From NCBI GenBank assembly GCA_026785985.1, contig JAJAYX010000044.1, positions 1 to 8,953 of the forward strand: DNA of 8,953 bases, read 5' to 3'. Position numbers and translations under genes: made by a program. The DNA is from Rudanella sp. (GTDB lineage Bacteria > Bacteroidota > Bacteroidia > Cytophagales > Spirosomataceae). Shown here one piece after another: positions 1 through 6,706 of the stretch. Positions within the stretch are counted from its first letter, which is position 1, and the number at the start of each line of letters is the position of its first letter. The notes under the pieces are model-generated. The model ran no database searches, had not been told where the DNA came from, and saw only the letters and a list, made by a program, of their open reading frames with translations.

Positions 1-45
1 GACGTGGGCCGCCCTGACGTGGGCCGCCCTGACGTGGGCCGCCCT
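1..45. repeat. Three perfect copies of a 15-bp tandem repeat inside the GH105 gene
   Basis: The unit GACGTGGGCCGCCCT occurs three times without mismatch at 1-15, 16-30 and 31-45, and base 46 onward begins GA again before diverging. The array probably continues beyond the left edge. On the minus strand it reads in the GH105 frame as Gly-Gly-Pro-Arg-Gln, and a period of 15 keeps the frame whatever the copy number. The unit contains the near-palindrome GGGCCGCCC, which could favour slippage. Confidence 0.95.
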
Positions 46-895
46 GATCCATTACCTGATACCACATCCCCGATACTTTATCCTGATAGCGGGCAATCAC
101 CGGAGCCAGCCGTTGCAGATACCCAATCAGTTTCGGGCGGGCGGGGTGGTTGGCAGGAAAATAATCGAGCGCATCCACCAGGGCCATCGCATACCAACCC
201 ACGGCCCGGCCCCAGAAACTGAGCGACTGACCCGTTTGCGGATTGGCCCAGCGTTGTTGACGGCTTTGATCCCAGGCATGGTATAAAAGGCCCGTCTTAA
301 GGTCGAGAGCGTGTTTTTCGATCAACTCAAACTGAAGCGCAACATCATCGAAGTTTTCAGGCTGATTCATCAACTGTCCGTACTCGGCGTAGAAGGGTGC
401 GCCCATATACAGCCCGTCGAGCCACATCTGGTTGGGGTAGCGTTTCTTGTGCCAGAAGCCCCGTTCGGCGTTGCGGGGCTGATTGGCAAGCTGTTGCCGG
501 AGGGTTTTGGCTGCTTTAATAAACTTTTCTTTACCGGGTTGTGTCTGTTGCCCCAACATGAGCAGCGTGCGACCCGTGGGCATGTTGTCGATGTTGAAAT
601 CGTCCGCTTTGTAGGTTCTAATGCTGCCATCGTCCCGCACAAACTGGTTCAGATCGTTCAGAATATAGGTGTAATAACGCCCATCGCCGGTACGGTTCCA
701 GACCTGCTCAATGGCTTTCATCATCAAACCCTGTTCATAGTCCCAACGGGCCGCTTTGTTGTTGCCAATCACAATGGAGTCAGGATGTTGCCGAATAAAC
801 GAATCGACCATCCGCTGCGAAAGGGGCCAGGTTTGGGAGAAAAGGAGAAAGGGAGAAAGGGAACAAAGGAGTAAAAAAATGAGTCGGCGTACCAT
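1..895 (-). CDS. Secreted GH88/GH105 unsaturated rhamnogalacturonyl/glucuronyl hydrolase, 3' end cut by window edge
   Basis: The frame reads from ATG at 893-895 to base 1 without a stop, giving 298 residues of an enzyme usually about 370-400 long. Family members (YteR/YesR type) hydrate and cleave the unsaturated uronic acid that polysaccharide lyases leave on pectin or glycosaminoglycan oligosaccharides. Residues 1-20 are a signal peptide (two Arg, then a Leu/Phe-rich core, probable cleavage near FS/QT), so export is expected. Family hallmarks: MWLDGLYMGAPFYAEYG at 157-173, with D160 as the likely catalytic Asp; YHAWDQSRQQRWANPQTGQS at 205-224, with H206; FWGRAVGWYAMALVD at 227-241, with R230 and W234. 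The spacing of D160, H206, R230 and W234 matches, from memory, the YteR residues D143, H189, R213 and W217. After WYQVMDQ at 278-284 the protein enters a Gly-Gly-Pro-Arg-Gln repeat, just before the place where relatives usually carry a GNYLE-like motif. It lies 52 bp downstream of the membrane-protein gene on the same strand. The family is confident; the exact substrate is not. Confidence 0.9.
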   Translation of the reverse strand, partial: MVRRLIFLLLCSLSPFLLFSQTWPLSQRMVDSFIRQHPDSIVIGNNKAARWDYEQGLMMKAIEQVWNRTGDGRYYTYILNDLNQFVRDDGSIRTYKADDFNIDNMPTGRTLLMLGQQTQPGKEKFIKAAKTLRQQLANQPRNAERGFWHKKRYPNQMWLDGLYMGAPFYAEYGQLMNQPENFDDVALQFELIEKHALDLKTGLLYHAWDQSRQQRWANPQTGQSLSFWGRAVGWYAMALVDALDYFPANHPARPKLIGYLQRLAPVIARYQDKVSGMWYQVMDQGGPRQGGPRQGGPR

Positions 896-947
896 ACGGT
901 TCGGTTTGGGGTAAGTGCTTTGGCAAAAAAGTGAGCCAGGCGAGATT

Positions 948-2513
948 CTACTTTGCCCGCTGAGGCCGAACAAACCTCCCAAAGTCCGGGCGGTAATAAA
1001 CCGTGTAGTTTTTCAGTTGCAACGAGTCGATAGGGCCGGGCAAGAGGGTGTTGAGCCGGGGACGAAGGTGCTGAAAATCAGGGCGTGACAACACCGCAAT
1101 GTCGGCGGGTTGCCATTGGTTGCCCGTTGGCCAGATGCCGTAATGCCGGTGAAAATAGGGCATCACCTGATCGAAGGCAAACACGTTGGAACGGGGCGGT
1201 AACTGATCGGCAATGGCCCGCAGGTTTTTCAGATCGTCGGGGTCGAGAAACTGGGGATTCATGCCCGCGCCGGGTGGCCCCCAGAAGGCCGCTTTCCACT
1301 CGGCCCAGCCCGGCAAATCGGGGCGGGCGAGCGACAGAATGGGCAGTTGAAGGAGCCACAAAAAGGCCACAGTTCGCCAGGCCGTTCGGGCCGGAACAAG
1401 ACCAATACTAGTTTTAAACGTGGTAACAACCAACACCAGGAAAGCCGCCGAGAAGCCCCAAAGCAACACAAAACGCGGAGGCCATGTCAGCGACACTAAA
1501 TAGAACAGGGGTTGGCCGGTGTAGTGCGCACTCTGCACCATATTGATAATTGTCAATACCAAAATACCCGTTAGCCAGCTTCCCCAAATAAGCATTCTGG
1601 AGCGGGCCTGCAAGGAACGGCTTAGTCCGAAAAGCAGAGCAGCCACCGGCACAAGCAACAGCAGCGACTTCAACAGCAGCAACAACATTTGCTGCCAGAA
1701 TACCCATTCATCGGCGTGCGCGACTATTTGTTTCAGCGCGTTTTGCAGGCGCGGGTCGGGAGAGTTGTTTTTGGCTGCCAGCCAGATCATCCCCGCCAAA
1801 AACACCACCGACCAGCCAATGACCACCGCCCAGAACCGGGCATTTTTCAACAAACCCACTAGTGGATTCACCCGCGAACTCTCCCGATCCGACTGTCTGC
1901 CGTTGCGCAACGCCACCGCCGAAGCATGAATCAACAGGGCCAAAACAGCCCCTTCTTCGCGCACCAATACCAAAAATAAGCCCGCCATCACCACCCAAAA
2001 CCGCCCTCGCCCCTCGCCCTTCACTGACCAGTTGAACCGCCCTCGCCCTTCACCCCCCAACCCTACCGCCCAAAACAAAGCCGCTGGTAGATAAGTCAGT
2101 TCGGTGTGCCAGCCAATGTTGGGGTGGTCGTTGAGCCAAAACGGAATGGGACTAAGCAACACGACCAATAGCAGGGCTGTTCGCGTTTGAGCAGGCACCG
2201 ACTGACGAATCAGGTGGCGGTTGGTGAGCCAGTAGGCCAGCAGCAACAAGGTTGTTTGGGCAATAAAAACACCTTTCGCGCCGAGGGTGTAGCAGAGTGG
2301 CCCCCACAACAGCACCGTATAATAGTTATGAATGCGGTGATGATACCCCCAGATGTTATCATACATGAACGGGCGGCCATCCATCCAGCTACTCGACATC
2401 TGCAAGAAGGCATACATATCGTTGAACGAGTAGCCGAGGGCATCGAATCGGAGAAATTTATAGAGCAAAAAAAAGAATAAAGCCCCCAGAATCAGGGCGT
2501 AAGAGTACCGCAT
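948..2513 (-). CDS. Polytopic membrane protein, DUF2079/GT-C glycosyltransferase-like
   Basis: The product has 521 residues. Hydrophobic segments lie at about 5-22, 64-78, 84-97, 111-125, 139-152, 172-202, 228-246, 274-297, 308-326, 334-345, 347-364 and 379-395, followed by a soluble C-terminal lobe from about 410 to 521. The first long loop carries acidic residues (D24, and D32 in FNDMYAFLQ) and a GRPF motif. WHTELTYLPAALFWAV at 135-150 and LVREEGAVLALL at 183-194 resemble the conserved His/Glu and Lys-Glu-Asp stretches I associate with DUF2079. This architecture fits a GT-C-type glycosyltransferase that takes a polyprenyl-linked sugar on the outer face of the inner membrane, but the reaction is inferred. 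Between two membrane segments it carries a duplicated GEGRGRF. ATG at 2513 was chosen because the first helix starts there. It is divergent from the methyltransferase/GT2 gene, which could supply the donor. Alternatively it is an uncharacterised membrane protein without transferase activity. Confidence 0.65.
   Translation of the reverse strand: MRYSYALILGALFFFLLYKFLRFDALGYSFNDMYAFLQMSSSWMDGRPFMYDNIWGYHHRIHNYYTVLLWGPLCYTLGAKGVFIAQTTLLLLAYWLTNRHLIRQSVPAQTRTALLLVVLLSPIPFWLNDHPNIGWHTELTYLPAALFWAVGLGGEGRGRFNWSVKGEGRGRFWVVMAGLFLVLVREEGAVLALLIHASAVALRNGRQSDRESSRVNPLVGLLKNARFWAVVIGWSVVFLAGMIWLAAKNNSPDPRLQNALKQIVAHADEWVFWQQMLLLLLKSLLLLVPVAALLFGLSRSLQARSRMLIWGSWLTGILVLTIINMVQSAHYTGQPLFYLVSLTWPPRFVLLWGFSAAFLVLVVTTFKTSIGLVPARTAWRTVAFLWLLQLPILSLARPDLPGWAEWKAAFWGPPGAGMNPQFLDPDDLKNLRAIADQLPPRSNVFAFDQVMPYFHRHYGIWPTGNQWQPADIAVLSRPDFQHLRPRLNTLLPGPIDSLQLKNYTVYYRPDFGRFVRPQRAK
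1998..2054 (-). repeat. Short GC-rich repeat encoding duplicated GEGRGRF in the membrane protein
   Basis: The 14-base string AACCGCCCTCGCCC occurs at 1999-2012 and again at 2035-2048, 36 bases apart. CCTCGCCCTTCAC occurs at 2012-2024 and 2041-2053. In the minus-strand frame this gives GEGRGRF at residues 154-160 and 166-172. The spacing is a multiple of three, so the frame is kept. The segment lies in a loop between two predicted membrane helices, where extra residues would be tolerated. Confidence 0.85.
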
Positions 2514-2535
2514 AAGTTGGATGGCTGAACAGCAG

Positions 2536-2543
2536 CAAACTTA
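2536..2543 (-). promoter_or_regulatory. Candidate Bacteroidota -7 element for the membrane-protein gene
   Basis: On the minus strand these bases read TAAGTTTG, a full match to the Bacteroidota -7 consensus TAnnTTTG, 22 bases before the ATG at 2513. No TTG is present 17-23 bases upstream, so the -33 half is missing or degenerate. An 8-base match can arise by chance, so only position and orientation support it. Confidence 0.4.
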
Positions 2544-2648
2544 CAGACTCGTGGATACCTTTCTGTACCGTTAAAGAAATTAATCTGGTGGAATTGGATG
2601 GAATTTGCTTTTTTCACAGTTCTATCCAGCGCACACGACTAAAACTAC

Positions 2649-4097
2649 ATGATTACTTCTAAAAATAGTGTTACAAATTCAACGTCGTTTATGACGGCTT
2701 CAATGCCAGATCATATGACAGGGCCTGAGCGAAGCCGATGGATTAAACGAAACCAGTATTACCATCGATGTCTGCTCAAGTTTCTTCAGTACAATATTCC
2801 GGCGGGTAAGTCGGTGCTGGAAATTGGCTGTGGAACAGGCGATTTGCTCCATCAACTCAACCCGTCGCGGGGCATTGGCATTGACATCAATCCCGATATG
2901 GTAACCTATGCCCGGCAGCAATATCCACATTTAACCTTCCTGAACGCCGATGCCAAACATTTGAATCTCTACGGAGAAACCGTTGATTTCATCGTCATCA
3001 GCGACACTATTGGCTATTTCGACGATGTGCAGCAGGTGTTCGGGCAACTTCACACCGTTTGCCACCCCGACACCCGCATTATTATCACCTATCAGAATTT
3101 CTTGTGGTTGCCCGCCCTGAATCTGGCCGAGAAAATTGGTCTGAAAATGCCCGAAAAACGCCAGAACTGGCTTGACCGGGCCGACATTGCCGGACTTTTA
3201 GATGTGGCTAACCTCGACGTGGTTCGCACGGGCCGCAAGTTGCTGATGCCCCGTTACATTCCGTTGATTTCAACATTTTTGAATAAATACGTCGCCAACC
3301 TGCCCCTGTTCAACAGTTTGGGCTTGGTTAATTTCATTGTAGCCCGCAGCCCCAAAGGATACAAACCAATTGACCAACAGGTGGTTAGTGTGGTGGTGCC
3401 AGCCCGAAACGAGAAAGGAAACATTGAAGAAATTGTCCGGCGTACCCCCAGCATGGGCAAACAAACCGAACTGATTTTTGTAGAAGGCAACTCCACCGAC
3501 GATACCTGGGCCGAGATTCAGCGGGTGTGCGCGACCTACCAGGGGCCACACGCCCTGAGCTGCACCCAACAGGAGGGCAAAGGTAAGGGGGATGCCGTGC
3601 GCAAAGGATTTGGCATTGCCACCGGCGACGTGCTGATGATTCTGGATGCCGACATGACGGTGCCGCCAGAAGATTTGCCCAAGTTTTTCGAGGCCATCGG
3701 CTCCGGCAAAGGTGAATACATCAACGGCACGCGGCTGGTGTATCCGATGGAGAAAGAAGCCATGCGGACGCTGAACCTGCTGGGTAACAAGTTCTTCTCC
3801 ATTGCCTTTTCGTGGTTGCTCAACCAGCGTATCAAAGACACCCTGTGCGGCACCAAAGTTTTGTCGCGGGATAACTATAACCGACTAATTGCCAACCGAT
3901 CTTACTTCGGCAATTTTGACCCATTTGGTGATTTTGACCTGATTTTCGGGGCTTCCAAACTGAACCTGAAGTTCGTGGAGATTCCCATTCGTTACCGCGC
4001 CCGAACCTACGGCGAGACCAATATTTCGCGGTTCAAACACGGGTGGCTATTGCTAAAAATGACGTTCTTCGCCCTGAACAAAATCAAGTTTGTATAA
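2649..4097 (+). CDS. Bifunctional class I SAM methyltransferase / family 2 glycosyltransferase
   Basis: One 482-residue chain holds two enzymes. Residues about 35-235 form a class I methyltransferase: VLEIGCGTGDLL at 56-67 is the SAM-binding glycine loop, D79 in GIDIN follows strand 2, and residues 113-121 (DFIVISDTI) occupy the motif IV position. Residues about 244-482 form a GT-A glycosyltransferase of the polyprenyl-phosphate sugar (DPM1-like) type: VVSVVVPARNE at 245-255, EGNSTDDT at 279-286, metal-binding DAD at 333-335, DTLCGTK at 397-403, and the C-terminal RYRARTYGETNISRFKHG at 448-465. It lacks the C-terminal membrane helices seen in some relatives. The natural role is probably transfer of a sugar from a nucleotide donor to a lipid phosphate or glycan, with methylation of a related substrate; the substrates are unknown. 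No Shine-Dalgarno precedes ATG 2649, as usual in this phylum. M15, M19 and M23 are alternative starts, since the conserved part begins near residue 30. It is divergently transcribed from the GT-C-like gene. Confidence 0.88.
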   Translation: MITSKNSVTNSTSFMTASMPDHMTGPERSRWIKRNQYYHRCLLKFLQYNIPAGKSVLEIGCGTGDLLHQLNPSRGIGIDINPDMVTYARQQYPHLTFLNADAKHLNLYGETVDFIVISDTIGYFDDVQQVFGQLHTVCHPDTRIIITYQNFLWLPALNLAEKIGLKMPEKRQNWLDRADIAGLLDVANLDVVRTGRKLLMPRYIPLISTFLNKYVANLPLFNSLGLVNFIVARSPKGYKPIDQQVVSVVVPARNEKGNIEEIVRRTPSMGKQTELIFVEGNSTDDTWAEIQRVCATYQGPHALSCTQQEGKGKGDAVRKGFGIATGDVLMILDADMTVPPEDLPKFFEAIGSGKGEYINGTRLVYPMEKEAMRTLNLLGNKFFSIAFSWLLNQRIKDTLCGTKVLSRDNYNRLIANRSYFGNFDPFGDFDLIFGASKLNLKFVEIPIRYRARTYGETNISRFKHGWLLLKMTFFALNKIKFV

Positions 4098-4165
4098 ATC
4101 TGCTTCCCATTCCAACCTTTCGGTTAGTTTCTGGGTCTTAACCGTAGAATTATCTGTCAGGAACC

Positions 4166-4558
4166 ATGAAACGTATTTTTGCTTATTTGTTGCTTATTCA
4201 CTCAGTTGGTTGTTCTTCGAAAGCCCTCGATCCCGGCGGCCTCACCATTACGTTTGCCGAAACGCAGTGTTCAGATCCCTGGGTGCGGCCCGGTAGCACA
4301 TCAGCCACCGGCTGGCCCACCGACGAACTCCGGGGGCAGGCCATCCTCAACTACCTGTACGACAACAAGGTGAGCAGTGCCCGCACTGTGCGGTTTGTCG
4401 AAATTACGCCTATCTACAGTGGTGGGAATAGTGCGTCGCTCAGTGGTGCCGTTGCCATTTGCCAGGCCTGCACCTGTTCGTCGGGCCGCCGAATCGACGT
4501 AACGATTAACGAAGCCGACTGGGAACAGGCGAGTAAATTGGGTTTTAAACGCCAGTAG
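4166..4558 (+). CDS. Small lipoprotein with CxxCxC cluster, function unknown
   Basis: The product has 130 residues. The start MKRIFAYLLLIHSVGC is a lipoprotein signal with the acylated Cys at 16. The -3 residue is Ser rather than Leu, a looser lipobox of the kind accepted in Bacteroidota. The mature part has C35 in ETQCSDPW and a late cluster C99, C102 and C104 (AICQACTCSSGR), then IDVTINEADWEQASKLGF. Small Bacteroidota proteins with QC-x-DPW near the start and a CxxCxC-SGR motif followed by a domain ending in LGF are familiar to me, but I know of no assigned function. The four cysteines could form disulfides or bind a metal. The gene follows the methyltransferase/GT2 gene by 68 bp on the same strand and may be cotranscribed; nothing shows a functional link. 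An AGGA at 4159-4162 lies too close to the ATG to be a normal ribosome binding site. Confidence 0.72.
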   Translation: MKRIFAYLLLIHSVGCSSKALDPGGLTITFAETQCSDPWVRPGSTSATGWPTDELRGQAILNYLYDNKVSSARTVRFVEITPIYSGGNSASLSGAVAICQACTCSSGRRIDVTINEADWEQASKLGFKRQ

Positions 4559-4591
4559 AATAGCCTCGTTTCGGTCGGCAAAAACGGTTAA

Positions 4592-4906
4592 TTCATCGAT
4601 AAGTACGCCGATTTCCTCGATTTAATATATAATGACGAAACACCTGACGTAGCATACGAGTACCTAATGGTAAGTAATCTATTGATCCATTGTACTAACC
4701 TGGAACTCGCCGATGAATGCTGTCAGAAAATCTCCTCTATCGGTTGCCATCATTACCCCGTTTTGAAATATATGAAACTACAGGAACGGACTTCATACAG
4801 CGAACATGCCCAGCAGACTAACAGTAAATCGCTGCAGGCAATCAGCCAGCAACTCGCGACCTCATGGCTTCCCATTAGCTTTTCCTCGATGGCTGATTAC
4901 TGTTAG
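4592..4906 (+). pseudogene. Possible decayed reading frame between the lipoprotein and GMC genes
   Basis: This is the only notable content of the 352-base gap at 4559-4910. The frame is open from just after a TAA at 4589-4591 to TAG at 4904-4906. The first 25 codons (FIDKYADFLDLIYND and onward) favour C in the third position like nearby genes and look protein-like, but they contain no ATG, GTG or TTG start; the first ATG is at 4667. From there 79 residues follow, including LELADECCQKISS. I recognise no family. Either it is the tail of a gene that lost its 5' part, or a chance open frame. The same frame also runs back through the lipoprotein stop, which is probably coincidence. No similarity search was possible. 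Confidence 0.25.
4818..4906. repeat. Split inverted repeat next to the GMC gene 3' end
   Basis: The right arm, TGGCTGATTACTGTTAG at 4890-4906, is 17 bases long. Its reverse complement is present on the left as CTAACAGTA (4818-4826) and ATCAGCCA (4841-4848), separated by 14 extra bases, AATCGCTGCAGGCA. The loop between the arms is 41 bases. The right arm ends 4 bases beyond the stop codon of the minus-strand GMC gene, so in its transcript this would be a 3' UTR stem-loop with a side bulge. No run of T follows it, so it is not a classical terminator. It could also be a relic of a small insertion. Confidence 0.5.
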
Positions 4907-4910
4907 TGGC

Positions 4911-6632
4911 TCAAAGATTTTTCTTTTTCATCTCTGCCACTGCAAAGTTGGCGGCCCGTGCGGTGAGGGCCATAAACGTGATCGAGGGGTTCTGAGAACC
5001 CGTTGAGGTCATGCAGGCTCCATCGGTGACGAACACGTTTTTGCAGCTATGCAGTTGATTATGACTGTTTAGCAACGACGTTTTCGGGTCGCGGCCCATC
5101 CGAACTCCGCCCATTTCGTGAATGTCGAGACCGGGGTTGCGGTGATCGTCGGAGGGGCGAATGTTTTGGCAACCCGACTTTTCGAGCATTTCGCTGCCCT
5201 GTTGCAGGAAGTCTTTTATCATTTTCTCGTCGTTGTCGGTGTAGCCTACCGAGGTCACGAGTTGCGGAATGCCCCAATCATCTTTCTGGGTCGTGCTTAG
5301 GCGGACATGGTTTTCGTAGCGCGGCACGGTTTCGCCCTGCATCATCATATAGACGTGCCACGGCCCTGGCTTGGTCAGGCTCTCTTTAAATCCGGCCCCA
5401 AAACTCTCCATGCCCGGTTGGCCCATGCCCCGGCCCGCACTGAAAGCCACCATGTAGCCCCGCTGGAAGTCGGTTTGTTGATTATCGACGTTTCGGAAAT
5501 TAGGCATAAACGCCGTGGTGGGTCTTCGCCCGTAGTAATACCCATCCTCGAAACCCTCGTAGCTGGCGTTGAGGCTCCCCCGGTAGTTGTGGAAAGCCAT
5601 GTAATGCCCCAGCAAGCCACTGTCGTTACCCAGGCCGTTTGGAAAACGGGGCGAGGTGGAATTGAGCAACACCAGGTTAGAGTTGAGACAGGCCGCGTTC
5701 ACGAAGATAATCCGGGCGAAATACTCGGTCATTTGCTTGGTATTCGTGTCGATCACCCGAACGCCGGTAGCCTTGCCTTTCTGCTCATCATAAATAATGG
5801 AATGCACCACCGAGAAAGGCCGGAGCGTGAGTTTGCCGGTTTTGGCCGCCCAGGGTATTGTACTCGAGTTGCTGCTGAAATAGCCCCCATAAGGGCAACC
5901 CCGGTAGCATAAATGCCGCGCCTGACACTGCGCCCGTCCCTGATCGTAGTGAATCTGTTTGGGTTCGGTGAGGTGGGCGCAGCGGCCAATAATCACGTTC
6001 CGGTCGCGGTAGCTTTGGGCCACCGATTTCTGAATGTGTTTCTCCACGCAGTTCAACTCCCAGGGTTTCAGAAACTCACCATCGGGCAGGGTTTCGAGGC
6101 CGTCTTTATTGCCGCTTACGCCCACAAATTTCTCCACATGGCTATACCACGGAGCCAGATCGGCGTAGCGAATGGGCCAGTCGATGGCGGCTCCGTCGCG
6201 GGCGTTGGCTTCAAAATCGAAGCGGCTCCACCGCTGCACCTGCCGCGCCCAAATCAGCGACTTGCCCCCCACCTGATACCCCCGAATCCAGTCGAAGGGT
6301 TTTTCCTGCACGTAGGGGTGTTCGGCATCTTTCACGAAAAACTGCTGCGTGGCTTCATCGAGGGCGTAACACTTGGTAGCCACGGGGTTAGCCTCATCGA
6401 ACGCCAGCGGCATCCGGTTGCGGTGCGGAAACTCCCAGGGGTTTTGTGTAGCGGTGGGGTAGTCGGTGATGTGCCGGACATCGCGTCCCCGTTCGAGTAC
6501 GAGCGTCCGTAAGCCTTTCTCGCAAAGTTCTTTAGCGGCCCAGCCCCCGCTAATGCCGGAGCCAATCACAATGGCATCGTAACGGTTCGACGTTTCGATC
6601 TGCTGGGCTTTACCGTATCCGTTGATGTTCAT
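4911..6632 (-). CDS. GMC-family FAD-dependent oxidoreductase
   Basis: The 573-residue length is normal for the glucose-methanol-choline family, in which FAD oxidises a sugar or alcohol hydroxyl. The FAD-binding Rossmann start is at 19-29 (DAIVIGSGISG, glycines 24, 26 and 29), and the ADP-ribose acidic residue is E47 in LVLERGRD. The second family motif, GYQVGGKSLIWARQ, lies at 118-131. C236, C242 and C246 lie in CQARHLCYRGCPYGG, a Cys-bearing segment common in the gluconate/fructose dehydrogenase-like branch. Near the C-terminus are HEMGGVRMG at 505-513 and GSQNPSITFMALTARAA at 545-561, giving the usual catalytic His505/Asn548 pair. There is no signal peptide. Relatives in Cytophagales often lie beside a small gluconate 2-dehydrogenase subunit 3-like gene that aids export; none is present on either side here, so the location is uncertain. 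The true substrate cannot be read from the sequence. The ATG at 6632 lies 74 bp after the end of the broken TonB-type gene. Confidence 0.93.
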   Translation of the reverse strand: MNINGYGKAQQIETSNRYDAIVIGSGISGGWAAKELCEKGLRTLVLERGRDVRHITDYPTATQNPWEFPHRNRMPLAFDEANPVATKCYALDEATQQFFVKDAEHPYVQEKPFDWIRGYQVGGKSLIWARQVQRWSRFDFEANARDGAAIDWPIRYADLAPWYSHVEKFVGVSGNKDGLETLPDGEFLKPWELNCVEKHIQKSVAQSYRDRNVIIGRCAHLTEPKQIHYDQGRAQCQARHLCYRGCPYGGYFSSNSSTIPWAAKTGKLTLRPFSVVHSIIYDEQKGKATGVRVIDTNTKQMTEYFARIIFVNAACLNSNLVLLNSTSPRFPNGLGNDSGLLGHYMAFHNYRGSLNASYEGFEDGYYYGRRPTTAFMPNFRNVDNQQTDFQRGYMVAFSAGRGMGQPGMESFGAGFKESLTKPGPWHVYMMMQGETVPRYENHVRLSTTQKDDWGIPQLVTSVGYTDNDEKMIKDFLQQGSEMLEKSGCQNIRPSDDHRNPGLDIHEMGGVRMGRDPKTSLLNSHNQLHSCKNVFVTDGACMTSTGSQNPSITFMALTARAANFAVAEMKKKNL

Positions 6633-6706
6633 GGTATTTGTGGCAAATTGAAGAAATTCTTCGGTTGATTTTTAACGGTAAAATTAACCCAACTACGCTT
6701 ACCGAC

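Noticed and set aside
1..45. CRISPR-like repeat array
   Set aside because: The repeats are 15 bp, directly adjacent without spacers, and lie in frame within a coding gene.
311..874. 187-residue plus-strand reading frame
   Set aside because: It is the antisense shadow of the well-supported GH105 gene and resembles no known family.
4121..4144. CGGTTA / TAACCG inverted repeat before the lipoprotein gene as a terminator or operator
   Set aside because: Only 6 bp with a 12-base loop and no T run; expected by chance.
4090..4296. Small plus-strand frame overlapping the lipoprotein start
   Set aside because: It overlaps the end of the methyltransferase/GT2 gene and the signal peptide of the lipoprotein in another frame and has no recognisable features.
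5307..6512. Two long plus-strand frames opposite the GMC gene
   Set aside because: The minus-strand GMC protein has complete family motifs across this whole span; the plus frames are shadows caused by its codon bias.
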